From: Fasciolopsis buskii
Lineage: Eukaryota > Platyhelminthes > Trematoda > Plagiorchiida > Fasciolidae
Assembly (NCBI GenBank): GCA_008360955.1
Contig: LUCM01004389.1
Location: 76,214 to 140,213, forward strand
Direction of reading: 5' to 3'
DNA: 64,000 bases
The translations under genes were made by a program, and so were the position numbers. Positions 50,201 to 63,052 of this stretch are shown here, piece after piece. Numbering within the stretch: position 1 is the first letter of the stretch; every line of letters begins with the position of its first letter. The notes below the pieces were generated by a model, which searched no databases, had not been told where the DNA came from, and saw only the letters and a list, made by a program, of their open reading frames with translations.

Positions 50201-53200
50201 AACCTCTGTGATGACAGGACGAAGTGCAACTTGTGTGAGGTCAAATTGACCTTGAATTTCTCCTGATTGGAGACACTGAGCCAGCGTGCATATCGATCAG
50301 CTTAGTTTCGGTTTCTACGCCACAAATGTTTTTCTTTGCATTCGTCGAAGTCATATCAGCATCCGCAATCATGCATTTTCATCAAAAAATTGGACATAAT
50401 TAGAGATAATTAGACAAAATTTACGAATTACAATTTGGAGCTCAATGCTTTCCTATTTAATATGAGTACCAAAGTCGGGGTTAGAAAGACACGCGAGACC
50501 TATTCACCAACTTATACGCTTCATAGATTTTCAGATATGCTCAGATTTCTTGCATACGTCTCAGGAATCGTGGGTACACATCGCCTTTGGTACCTAGTAC
50601 AACTTTTGGTCTGTTATTCTTTGAGTAAATCCTGTATCGGCACTTTGGAGCGTACGCTATGGTACTAGGTAATGATAAATCACCGGGAAACACGAAGTAT
50701 GTTGTAATGAAAAATTCTGCTCCAATTACATCTCCAATCACTCCGAAAGTCGTACATTTTCCCACCTCTATTTCGAACTGGGTTGTTGGGAGCAAATCAC
50801 GCCAGTTGGATTTTCACGGGTTGCTATTAATTAACATCCTGTATCGATGAATAATATCTACCTGGTCCGTTACGAAGAACTTTCATCAAAGTTAATTAGT
50901 ACGTATTTTCAACTCAGTACCGCGGAATCTTGTGGTTTTGCTGAGTATCGTTTGGATGCTGCAACTGTTCCACAAATGTTCATAAAAACGCATATCTAGT
51001 TACCGTCAAAATGCTGTGCTGCCTGTTTTCGGCTAGGGTCCGTGTATATGTTCCATCATAATAAGTTGAGACCAAGAATTTCCTTTTGCTCTGAATACAT
51101 CTTTCCCCGTTTGTTGCACGAATACATGACAATCATGATTTGCTAACAGTCGAAATTGTTGCAATGGAGGCCCTGTCCGTTTTCATTGTCATACTATTCG
51201 CGAAGTGGGGAGTCATGAATGGCAGTCGTAATCTTTTTTTTCGGGAATTTCATCCCTCTCCTGTCCATCCGCTTAAGTGACGGTTTTTGTTAGTGGTCAT
51301 TAATGCTTCTTCTTTCGGTTATTTGATTACGGAATTCTTTTTACAAGTACCAGGTGGTAGATAGTAGAAAACCAGAAAAAAATCATACTAAACTATACTG
51401 TTTGGCCGTCTGTCATTTCATGAAATGACAGATATTTATTTTAGACTAGTTTCTGTAACACAATGTTTGGTCATAAATGTGGCTATTCGGATGACAGTCA
51501 ATAATATGTTTGGTCGGAATGCGCTGTTTTCAGTGCATTTGAAATCCACTGCCCCTTAGAATCAAAAGGCATGAGGAGGTAACAGAAGTGTCAAGTAAAA
51601 TAAAACTTTAGTTCTTGGTTAATGATGTGCTAGTGTGCGACAGTAAAATGCCAATAACGTAAGACAGGTGAATTGCTGTTCCCACATTTAGTAGTACTGG
51701 CATTGATAAAACGAGGCGTTGGTAAAACTATTTCCTGTATCAGTTTGCAAAATGACACCTATTCTTACGGAAAACAGTCCCAGTCCAAATGCCATCAGTG
51801 CAAACAAACGGCAAATTCACCTCGGAGGCTAACTGCTACCCAATTTTATTGCAACAAATAAACCCAGACAGTGCATTCAATGGAAGAAATTTCACTTGGA
51901 CAGGACAAGGGTTGAAATTCGGTCTTGCCATACGCTTCCTGTTGGTAAAGTGGGACTTTGTTGCTATTGACTCGGTAACATTTTGTGATTTAGTCTCCTT
52001 ATATATTGTGAATATCACCATTAAGAACGAACTATTCTTGGTAGGTTTAATTTGCTAATGTTCGGGCTACCGCAGATGAACAGTCTCGAGACAAGTTGAC
52101 GGCGATATCCAAAGTTTGCCACTAAAGTCGAATCTCTTTTCAGACATGTGTGAGAAGATGTTGACTTTTTGACATTTGGTACGCAGTTCACGAACATCAT
52201 TAGTTGTATCCGAATCGAAATTTCGTGTAACAGAATAGTGCCACGATCAAATTACGTACTGTAGTAGGGGATTTTGAATGAAAATTCGTGTAAGACCCAC
52301 CTTGTTGATCCTGTTTCAATAAGCGAAAGATGGTGTGAATGCTTAAACATCAGACAAAAACTGAAGATGGAAAGATTGAATCGCGGCATTTGGTTACAAG
52401 AACGTGATGAATACCTGCTTTTGTACAGGAAGGTTCGATGAAAGTTACGACAGCAGTACCTAGGTGAGGCAAAGACTAAAATAACAAATGTAAAATAGCG
52501 TCGCCAGTAAACAGGAGGGAAGCGGTTCCTTAAAGATGGGCCGATGCAGGAAGTGGGTACGTCAATCAGCTTGTCGCCTTTTCTTCGGACCGATCAAGAA
52601 GACGGACAGTTCCATAGGAAGCCGCAACTCAAAAATGTTTGCAGTAATCTGAAGTGGGGTAAATTTGAACTATGTACAAAGCAAGGCGTGTGAAAGTGGA
52701 GATACATCTCGTGTGCTCATCACGAGAAGCAAATTGGGTGTTTAGGACGGTAGAATATCGACGAGCCAATTTATAAGCCAAGAGGAGAGTCATTATTTAC
52801 TCCAGGCAAAACAAAGGAATATGGAGGTACTAAATGATTTTGTAATGATATTAAACGTAGGATAGTTCTGAAAACAAGAAACATAGAGAGAATAATGGCA
52901 TCCTATGCGAAAATGTGTTAAAGACCGTTGTTTACAGATACTCCGAGGGCACAACAATCACAGACGTTGTTAATCTTTCCATATGCCGAATCTGGAAAGC
53001 GATGAATCCCATCAACTGGGGTAACCTTGATTTGGTTGCTGAAGTAAAAATGCTATTCACGAGATGGCACTTGAGAAGAACCGGTATTTAGCCATTTCAG
53101 CAGAAATATCGAGCTAATTGATTTGATTTCTCACCGTGATTATAGAAGGTAATCGATCCGGACTGTGAGATGAAATCTAACAAATCACCCGTTGAAGGAT

Positions 53201-56200
53201 AGTGTAATAGTCGCTGTTGAATGTCGTTCGGCTGACCTTTGTGTTTGCAAATCACAATGACGGTTTTGGATATTTTCGTAAAAACAGTTTATAGGGAAGT
53301 TGAAGAATCGTTGTTCGGGTCTGAATGGTTACTGCTTTTGGGAATAGGAGGAATCCCAGGGTTTTCCTTTGAAATTAGAAAAGCGGAAATTTTGATAAAA
53401 GGACAAGAGATAACGCAACAGAAGGGTCAGTTCACGGTTATAAATTTTCAGGACAACGGATTTTGTACCGTCTGGCCCGCGTAGTTTGCAAATGAATAGC
53501 AACTGCATCTTTTGGTTGATTTTTTAAAATTTTGATATTAAATAGAGACTGGAGACAGTTGACAGCAAAAACGGGTGTAGTTGGATTTGATAGCGAAATT
53601 TAAGGCAAACTGGAAACAAAAGTCCTCAGCCACATCGTGTTATTTCCAAACAAAATCACCAGGTGTGACGGAAATTAGAGAATTGTAAATAGTGCGAGAG
53701 ATTGCCTTGTCAAGAGATCAAACTGCTCTAGCTACTGCTGGCCTAAAGGATTAAGCTTTCTGTATAGCAGCCATCGAAGCGTTCTTAGCTGTCTGTATGC
53801 TTTATGACTACCTGTTTTTGTTCGCCTTAGTCGATTTTGGGAGATGGGTACGAGCGATTGGTGCCATTGTCGAAATGCTGAGCGTTTTAGCCGAACAGTA
53901 TAATCATTTGTGTGAGTGAACAGCTGAACACTTTGTACAACAAACTCGATAAATATAGAAACATTTATGGATACCTCCGGTGTGAAACTGCAATTGTTCA
54001 ACAGATAGAATGATAGGTATTCACGAAAATTGTCGCAACTAACTAAACCGTAGCTCTAAGGTGTTTGTCTCGAGGTTGGGTAGTGGATCGGGACGAGCAA
54101 CATCCATGGTCCAAGAAAGGATGCAGTGGTCAGATGAAAAAATGGAAGGACATGGAGAATGCCTGAAAACAGGAAATTAACCGAGTTGTTTATCAGACTG
54201 GTGTCATCATCCTGATTAGGAACGTGCACAACAATGGAATGATCGAATTCACGTCCTAGAACCAAAGTGTCACATGAGTGAATTCACTGCTCTGATTTGT
54301 AAATGTCAAAATCCTTGTCACCAGTGACGTCTGTTCTATCCACGTGCACGATTTTTGAAGATGAGGAACCCAAGATGAATAACCGAGAAAACGAATTTAG
54401 AGATCAGATAGAAGATGGGGTTGCAGAAAAACTAACTGAGATTCAGGTGTAGAGTAGTCAAGATTTTATATTCCGGATGTGCTGACTGTCTGGCGGACAA
54501 CAGAATAGACGGCAAATTTGAGTAGAAGAAGAAAAATGAAGGGTATGATTGGGAAACTAAAAGTGCCTCTGGTTTGATGAAAAGGGACTTGGACCCTGGT
54601 CAGGAATCGAGGAAGAGGATAAACAATTTGGAGAAAATGGCGAATGTAGTGGTTATTGTTTCTAATTTGTGTCACGACCAGTCGTATTTGCTGTTCATTG
54701 CTAATAATCCATGTGGATCTATTTACCTTGCCCAGAATTTCAATGATATACTCCGCTCCAGAGTCAATCTGAAGTTAGAACGTAGTCTGTCCGAGAAGCA
54801 GTTTCAACGTTCACAAACAACGCAAAGGTGAAGTCGCAAAAATGTTTTTATGCCATTTTGATCTGTTCCTTTTGATCATCAGTGAATTTTTATCTATGAT
54901 ATGCTTCGAAAGCGACATCTTTAGGTACAGTGACATCCTTTAAAAACGATATGTTTTATACCTGTGGAGAATGGCTATTTGTCTGCATCTTGGCAGTAGG
55001 AACGGAGATTTAACGCCCAACCCTACACCTCACAAAAAACATAAAGGTAAGCAGATGCACACACACATACATATAGACAAACACGAATGCACCTTATTTA
55101 ACACCCAATTGCTATAGGTTGCCATTCCAGCTTCATTCGTTTGCAAGCCAGTCGTGAGCATGTTTGTCTGCGATAACCGAAGCTTTGACGAGTCAACAGC
55201 TGCTTCGATCACGCTGTTACTAGCCAATAAAAGTCTACATAAAATCGGTTTCGCTCTTTTCTCCCAATCGATATGAATATACGATGATCGTTAAAGTCCT
55301 GATAGAATAGCTTGGCAAAAGTTATTTTGATGCCATGGGGTTTTATGGCCGGAAGTTCAACTCCACGAAGGATATATGTTAGGGTCGAGGTAAGTAAAGA
55401 CCTACTCACGTATTATTACCAGTTTATGGGCCAATTACTTTTAATTTATCAGTAGTTAAGTATGAGTTGCATCCATGAAATTCATGCATAACGTGGGTTT
55501 GGCACTCGCATGCACTCTGTGGGACCACCCATGCTAGCAGTAAACCGAGGTTTCCGTACCGTAGGAACAGCCTTCCAGATTCATAATATCGAATCTAGGT
55601 ATTGACCAAATGATTCAGTTTAACAGTTTGAACTTTGGTACATGTGACACTCAAGCCTTCGTTCACGTAAATCGTTTGACGCACAGCAGCGTTGTTTATC
55701 CTATTTCATCTCGATTGACACACGATCCAAACATTCGGCGCGCTTCGTGTCAGATTCTGTTCCAGATCAGAATATGGATTGAGGACTAAAACATAAACGT
55801 AATAGAATGTCGAGTCACAAACTAGCACCAAACAAAAGAAGTGATTCCTAAAAACTTAGATCTAAAAATCAAGTCAGTTTTTGTGCAGCTTTGTTGCCGG
55901 ACTGCCCACTTCCCAGTTAGTCTGGAGATTTTGGTGAACAGTGAAAGACCTAAAACTAATTATCTGCCGATTTTTTCCCAGCTTTCCCTCGCTTGAAAAG
56001 CACGACTGCAGATTTCTAACTGGGATGACAGCGGTAAACATTCCGCATTTTGTTTCTCGATCGAGGGACCGATTGATCAACTGCATAATTGTTTTACGGC
56101 CAGTTTGATTGATTCGTTGACAGTTTACAAATACCACTGGGCACATTGAGAAAACATAAGTTGGCGAACAAGCTCGTTTTCAGTGATTCGTACTCATGCC

Positions 56201-56699
56201 AAGATATATAGTGATGTAATGACATCAGTACGAATCACTGAAAACGAGCTTGTTCGCCAAATTGTGTTTTCTCAGTTTACAAATAACCCTAGATTTATTT
56301 ACTTTATCCTCTATGCGATTTTTGCGTTTAATTGAAATCACCGGAAGCAGTCTTACACTCGCATCGTCCTGTCTGGTAGAAATATCTTGGAATGACAATC
56401 GAAAGAGCCGGTTTGATCTTCCATGGCCAAAAATTTGGCCTACAGAAAAAACAATGGAAAAATAAAAGTAATTACAAATAGAGAAGAAACACTGAATTCG
56501 GTTAGAACTGGTTTATACGTAATGTTCCCACCGTACTTACTGTCATCGTTGTGTTGTTTTAGTAACCAAGAGATCTTTGTTCAGTTTATTTATCATAGAC
56601 CACTTGTGTCAATTGAGTATGAAAAATCGACTCTGAATCAATTCCCCGTGCTCGACATTCACCAGGTTTTGTGCAACCATTGATATTCTCTCATCGTAG
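47281..56699. other. Longest intron of the model (9.4 kb)
   Basis: No element could be named in 47281-56100 despite several open stretches (for example 49041-49490 and 53239-53484), none with a domain. The only clear structure is the foldback at 56147-56274. Confidence 0.4.
56121..56285. mobile_element. Foldback (hairpin) element with 13-bp flanking direct repeat
   Basis: Arms 56147-56194 and 56227-56274 are 48 bases each and match at 46 positions as reverse complements, with a 32-base spacer. CAGTTTACAAATA occurs at 56121-56133 and again at 56273-56285, like a target-site duplication, though the right copy overlaps the arm end by two bases. No ORF; MITE-like. Confidence 0.8.
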
Positions 56700-56763
56700 G
56701 TCTTACAAAGCAATGGAAGATGACATGGATTTTACTATTTGTTTTGTTAATTTACCTTTACAA
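56700..56763 (+). CDS. Exon with second C-terminal hydrophobic segment, main gene
   Basis: 64 nt after TCTCATCGTAG, donor GTGCGT. In the phase set by the 47250 exon it reads LTKQWK followed by MTWILLFVLLIYLY, a likely membrane helix, and leaves AA, completed to Asn by the T of the 56810 exon. A second frame is open but does not join on either side. Confidence 0.8.
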
Positions 56764-56809
56764 GTGCGTTTGAAATCGTATTTGATGTTGTGTGTATGTT
56801 AACTTTCAG

Positions 56810-56903
56810 TTATTACGATCACCAACCTACGCATACGCAAGTATTGGTGGATGAACTATTAGCACGGCTAAGTGAACCGTTTTATCATCCTCGAGCTGGA
56901 GTG
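56810..56903 (+). CDS. Exon, main gene, post-membrane tail
   Basis: 94 nt after ATGTTAACTTTCAG, donor GTAAGT. Only one frame is open: YYDHQPTHTQVLVDELL then ARLSEPFYHPRAGV. Leaves in phase 0. The intron before it is only 46 nt, in contrast to the kilobase introns elsewhere. Confidence 0.85.
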
Positions 56904-57094
56904 GTAAGTATTGACACTCTATTTCTGTTGTCTATGCCCTTGCAGAACTTTGAATTTTCATCTCGTTTATATTTTTGCGACTATATCATTCCCCGAGTCC
57001 TGACGGAGTAACATCAATTTTCAGGACCAAATGACGCAGGGAGTGTTTTGGAAAATCGATGTGCCATGTATTAGTTTTAATTGTGCATGATATA
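56904..57094. other. Intron, no recognised content
   Basis: Short unique stretch before the repeat at 57095. Confidence 0.4.
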
Positions 57095-57200
57095 ATGCAT
57101 TTGACTGTAAGGCTTGCCTTGAGCAGGACTACCCATGGTAGTCGAAACGTTGGCGCATTATATCTACCAACGGCGCTGTATTATTAAAATTATGTCATTC
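57095..57200 (+). repeat. PLE-like terminal-repeat remnant with hairpin and GAAAC core
   Basis: A perfect 7-bp stem, GACTACC/GGTAGTC (57127-57133 with 57137-57143), is followed at once by GAAAC (57144-57148). Next come GTTGG and, 13 bases on, CCAAC (57167-57171). This is the stem II, GAAAC, stem III order of a hammerhead ribozyme. The upstream CTGATGA core is absent or decayed (CTTGAGCAG). Confidence 0.5.
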
Positions 57201-57639
57201 ACAATTTGTATCAACTCTGTTCGAATTTATGTCAAAAGTATTCGGAAAGGAGCAAAAACATGACTCGCTTTTGCAAGACTTGTAGAGAGTGCATTTGCTT
57301 GCACGTTGTGGAGCAGTGCGTAAACAGTCAGGGAATCTCGCGGGACATACACGCAAATGTATTCATGCAAGATGGACCACGTTCCAAATCTACGCAGAAG
57401 AGATATCAAAAATTCACTTGGACGGAATAACAAAACAGTTTTGGGGTAAATCCAAATTATTTGGACAGAGTCCTGAAATAAGTTGGGAAGTGGTAGTGTA
57501 CTTGAGAAAGGGGTTACAGCCGACGGCATGGAATAAAATCGACGGTTATTGATGGAGATTATTTTGAATTTGTAAGCGGCTGAAAGCGTTTTTTCTGTGT
57601 ACGGAAAGATGATGACAAACGTTTGTCAGTAACTCGGGG

Positions 57640-57960
57640 TTTAAGCCTATAACTCTGGACCCTAAAACCTTGTCTTTAGAAGAGGCCTTGAGACAGAATA
57701 GGTGGAGATGACTAGGAAATGTTTGCGCATGTTCATAGAAAAACTGTCATACTGTAGGCCGTTCTCTGAAGCAGAAAGTGATTAAAAGATGAGTCGAGGT
57801 GAACAGATATGGAAAAAGTGAAGAATAATCTAACCAGTTAACTGGCTCGTCTAGATACAATTAATCTACCAGGTTGGAGTCTAAGAGATTCCTCGAATGC
57901 GCTTAGTGAAGACAATATGTGACATGGCCCAGTGGCGCTGTCCTTAATCTACCTGTACTC
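57640..57960 (+). mobile_element. RTE-like LINE 3' tail
   Basis: Reads in shifting frames ALRQNRWRW, LTSxLARLDTINLPGWS, LRDSSNA and a DMAQWRC-like end, matching the last ~100 codons of the same LINE family as 37950-40425. Stops interrupt it; it is a 5'-truncated insertion. Confidence 0.85.
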
Positions 57961-60567
57961 GAAATCTTTTCTTTTTTGTGCAGCTGCTTATTTTATCACC
58001 TCTTGGTTGATCTTTCATTATCTCTGATTCGGTTTTGCCACCCTTGAGAAGACGGTGTTCTGAATTGCGGAATCAAAACCAACGCGTATTAGAACGAAGT
58101 TACTGATTGTAGTAACTGAATGAAAAACTGGTATGGAAATGGGTGTTTATTGATAATACTGCATTGCCGGCGAAATACTAATGGTCTGATGTCCCGATCA
58201 GCAAGCATAACCTCCGATGAGGCAAATAGTTTAGTTGAAACAGTGATGAATGAATCGACCGAATCTCAACCTTGAGATCTTACATTTTCTTTTGTTTTAG
58301 CCCCATTGATTGCTAGCATCCTGGCTTTTCATTGTCTCGCTTGATTTGCATTCGCTGTCTGTAGCGCAGGATTCCATGTAACAACACCTTCAGGTGTGTA
58401 ACTTAAGGGCTTGTTTCTAAAACATTTGCATCACTACTCCATGCGAAACTTCACAAGCGAAGCTGAATTAGTCTTTGATTGATCGAGTTATGTTATGAAG
58501 ATGATATTCCTGAAACAATGATAGCTTCCACTAAGACGTTCCATTTCACGCTGGTACGACAACATTTAATCCGACAAGAGAGGAGAACTGCTCACCCCTT
58601 AATTGGTTATTCTGTGCGACTTTCAACCATTAAAGTGAATTCTAAACACTTCTCGTATTTTTCAAACGCAAGCTTTACAAACACCGTCATTAAAATCAAA
58701 AATAATCGGTCCGTCAAGCTATGCGACGTTTGTTGAGAGTTCCAGTGGTAACATCTTCTATATGTTATACGGAAACAACGGCAATGATTGATGTTTCCTT
58801 TCCCGTCGGTCATATTTTTGTTATTATATGGTCATTTATGATGAAGCTGTTACTAAGACAATCGTATAACCAGGCCTGTTTGTGGAACACCCATTCGGAG
58901 TTTGACTTCTACCTGCAGAACCAAGGATTTCAAGAGGCGTTGTATACGACCAAATAGAGAAAGTTGCCTTCGGTCCGTTTACTGTCAGGACTGGGTGATC
59001 TCGGCGTAGCCATGGTGGTTTACTATAACCAGGAATGTCACCACTGTTGCTGAGACCGGTCGCAACCATTGAACTCTTGTTTTGTGGTCGTTATATTTCC
59101 GGCGAACTGTCACGTGCTTTGTATTGTGATGGGACATTTTTAGCTTTTACCTATTTTGGTTTATGATATCCATTCGAAGGCATCATAGTATCACCGTAAA
59201 TCACAGTTGGAACCAGCGGAACATACGGGCATTAGCTGATGTGCGAAGAATTTAACGTTTCGCTCAGTTTATTCATCCAGTCAATTACATACAAGAATCG
59301 ATAACATGTTAAATTCACTAAACATGAGAATAGCATACGTAATCTGAATGTTAGACAACATCTTTACAGCTTAACAAAACAACACATAAACGATTGGTGT
59401 CTCTCAAGTTTTTCAGTAATTGTTCAATCTGTGTTTGACGATTAGTGGCCCAAGACGCAATCTTTACACTGAACGTGTGTGACTCTGGTCATATTCGTCA
59501 GTCCGTTATCATATGGAAGTTGTGACCACTAACGACAGTTAATTGTGACATTAGGCTGGGCATTAGGATGGTAGTTTCGTTATAAACTTTAGAACCCAAT
59601 AGACAAAACCAAAAAAGGGGACCGTGAAACCTTAAGTTACAAAGAACCTCATGTGGTCTTAAAAGATCATCCGTAAGAGCACGCCGATGGACTGTGGATT
59701 GTCGCTCGCGAGCAAAATGGCCGAAAGAACTGGGGTTTGGTAACTCAGTACTCGGGGTACCGAATGCTTAGGCCACTCAACCGCGAATGGAAATAGCAGT
59801 ATCTGCTTTAGTTGTTTATTTTGTTTTAAATACGCTATATTTTTTGTTTAAAATTTGATCGTCAGTCTCACTCGGAGTGTAACGGCGTGTACAAAAATCG
59901 ATGTTTACTTGACTGTGGTTGGCTTAGTGGTTAATGATTGGGCACAATGAGATGCATAAGTGATTAATTATTGATAGTTTTCCAGTTGAAATTATTAAGA
60001 AGAAAATTTATAAATCATAAGCAAATGAAAACAAAAAGCACATATGATCAAATTAACCAAATTCATCTACTTGGAAATATCTTTTGAGCTCAGTGGCCAT
60101 AGTAGCCTACCGTCGGATCATTAATTTTCGCACTCGAATTTCGTTTGAATCACTAGAGGTGTGCATAGATGCTGAGTCCATTTTAGCAACACAACGGCGA
60201 TTTGTGGACAGTTTTCGGCAGTTAGCCAACGGTAACCTTCACAAAAGATATACGTGGTTCTAAAAATTTGATTCTGATGGTAGGTATTGTAACATATGAA
60301 TGGGAGAACGAAACTGACCTATTTTGCGATTATTGTCGCTCGTGCCCGTCGCTTTCCTGTCCAGTCCTTTCCGTGTCTGTTTATGAAACAACTGTATACA
60401 GTCCCGACTTTTGGCAATGATGTAACTATGGAACTCATTACTCGAGCGACCGTTAGACCCTAACAACCTCACTTTAGAGCTTCATTCTTTTTTTGACAAC
60501 TTTCTGAATTTCTGTACGACTGAGAAATTGTGATTTTATTGTTTGTTCCCTCACCGTCCAATTTCAG
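57961..60567. other. Intron, no recognised content
   Basis: No exon-like or repeat segment that could be supported. 59930-59960 has a GGCTTAGTGGTTAATGATTG tRNA-like string without a convincing B box. Confidence 0.4.
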
Positions 60568-60690
60568 TACAGCTATCGATGGGTTCATCGCACCCTGAGT
60601 CGTTCAACTTCTCCGGCTCTTCCTTCTTCTATACCCGGCAGTCCACTAGTGTTCAACTTTCTAACCAAATCCAGGGACACGAGTATTTAG
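60568..60690 (+). CDS. Probable C-terminal exon (or penultimate group), main gene
   Basis: After CGTCCAATTTCAG. In the required phase 0 it reads YSYRWVHRTLSRSTSPAL, PSSIPGSPLVFNFLTKSR and DTSI, then stops at TAG 60688-60690. A weak donor (GTATTT at 60683) just before the stop would leave one base that fits the two-base start of the 62230 exon, giving a longer tail. A second frame is open further (to 60761) but is out of phase. Confidence 0.6.
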   Translation, partial: YSYRWVHRTLSRSTSPALPSSIPGSPLVFNFLTKSRDTSI

Positions 60691-62229
60691 ACGTTCGGAT
60701 TTCGAATCGGTTTGATCGAGACCGCAATGCAGTGTATACCAGACATGTTCGTGTATCTTAGATCCGATGCTATTCTTATTTAAACTTATAAATATTGCTT
60801 TTATTTCCATTAGCTGATGGCCTAAATGAATAAGGGACAGATTGTGAAATGTTCTACCATCGATTCCCCTGATAATCAGGACAGATTCATTTCATGCAAT
60901 CATTTTCTGTCCCGAAACAAAAATGGAATGGGATTTTTCGTAACCTTTCACATTGCTTCGATTCTATTCAAATAAGCCTACTTGTCTTTGTTTTACTAGT
61001 GTGAACATTTTTGTTCCATTTATCAGATTGCTACTTCCAGATTCCGAAGGCCTTCGCAACCTTTATCATTTAAATATCAATAATAACATTGAGAATAATG
61101 AGTAATAGAAATTTTGATAACAATAATACTAAAATCATTTAGCATTTTTAACAATCACAGTTTTTACTAAATCCATGAATACCAGAATTGACCAGAATGG
61201 AGAATGACAGCTGAGAATCATATGCGCGAAATTGACTGATTAACGATCATGGGTGCCATTAGGCTAAAAATGCAATGCACATGCCCAAACCCACTTGATT
61301 TGGTATTGTGTATTCAACAGTTGATAGTCAACAACCACAGACCGTGAGTTAAATTCGACTGTAAGCAATTGTTTGGTGCAGTGGTTAATCGTTGCCTCCT
61401 AGCGTCTGCTCTGTCATTCAATAACCCCGGGGCATTTTGAGCATCCATGGTCTACAGTGAAAGAAAATTTCTTGGGAACCGCGTACCACAAGATCAAATA
61501 TCATGTGTCCCACTCTGTTTATTTCAGCGCAAATCGGGCAACTGACCTATATCGAGAATATCGTGGAACAGAGAGTACCCGTCGTGAGGGATTTCACTGA
61601 AGAAATATGCGCGAATTCGGGCTCATGTTTGCTATGTGATATGCAGTTCAAGGTCATCAAAAGGTGATCACTGGTTGCCAAACAATATTAGGTGCTTAAT
61701 ATACGACCGATAAATTCCAAGATGAGGAATGAGTGGTTCTAAGCTCATTTGGGGCGATTGTCAAAACTGGCGGTAGCCAAGTAATTAAAGTGTTGTTATT
61801 TCAAAATATTACTTTGGATTCGAAATCTTTCGTTACTGGCCACTTTTCTGATTTGGCAGTCTGGAACTAATCATACCACCTTCTTGAAGACCATACGTAG
61901 TGCCGATTCGATGATACGAAGATGAGCTCACGACTGACATCATTACTTAACTCTCAGCAATATAATAAAACAAAAAAATGTGTTATTAAAAACACGGAAC
62001 GCGGGTATGGGAAGCCAGATGAGATGGCTGAGCTTCATGGCGATCATAGAAAGCAAAATCAGGAGAGTTCATTACTTAGACATAGCCGAGCTTGCCTCCA
62101 AATTGAAAAATACTGAATAGTGCCGGTGAGAAGTAGACATTGGATAATGTGAACTTCTGTCTATATTTTAGGCGCCAAGAAACGATATTCAGTGATCTGT
62201 TAATGAGCCTGCATCTTTTCTTCATCTAG
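60691..62229. other. Intron or 3' flank; SINE-like remnant
   Basis: 61370-61440 has GTGCAGTGGTTAATCGTTGC and CATTCAATAACCCC, resembling tRNA A and B boxes. 61070-61140 is AAT-rich. Nothing else. Confidence 0.35.
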
Positions 62230-62254
62230 GCGTTCAAACCGCTGAACTCCAAAG
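62230..62254 (+). CDS. Tentative 25-nt exon, main gene
   Basis: After TTTTCTTCATCTAG, donor GTACAC. Reads VQTAELQ between two split codons. It joins the alternative end of the 60568 exon and the 63053 exon in phase. A longer version using GTAATC at 62303 is open in another frame but then does not join. Confidence 0.35.
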
Positions 62255-63052
62255 GTACACAAGATGTGCCACTCAGCTTCAGTAGTTACTTTCCAAATGA
62301 AGGTAATCCAAATCAATTTATGTATGCTGGACTTCATAGAGATACTTGATGGAGCGGAATTTCGTTGATTAACTATGATAGATTTATTCGATGTTCACAT
62401 CGAGAGAAAGGTAAGCAGCAGTGAACATTCCACGATCTCTGCCCACGTGCGCTGTAAGACATTCATGGTTGATTGTTCACCGGAGTGTACATTAGACAAA
62501 GTAGACATCTGCGACATACCATGTTTCCAGTTTTTTCTTCTCATAGCCGCATACTTGAATGCAGACAATGGTAGCCTGCACACCTAACGATCGCACGGTT
62601 GGTGGTTGCATGAAGATAGTAAGTGAAAATGAACCGGGATCGATATCGTGTGTGGAGACGAAATTATCGGTCACCGCCCATGACAGCTATGGTGACCGAA
62701 CATAACCCTGTTGAGCGGAATTCGGGCATCAACGTCAGTATGTCGACTAGCGAGGTTTCGTCCGATGGGGCTCTGCAGGGAAACTGTCACGTTTTTTTCC
62801 TATCAGCTGATGTTTAAATGATCACCTTGTCTGGAATCAGTCAAACACAATATTGTTTAGAGTGACATCTTAAGCGCTGTTAATTTTGTTAGTTGAACAT
62901 TACTTTTTGGTCGATACCATCTAATGACTTGCAGCCGTGTTCACACCTAGATCTCCGAACTCGAGTATTTGGACTGGCCATGTAAAGCGCAGGTTTTCGA
63001 TTCTGCATGGCAAATTCTTTTCATTTGAATTTGTTTAAATACATTTTTTCAG

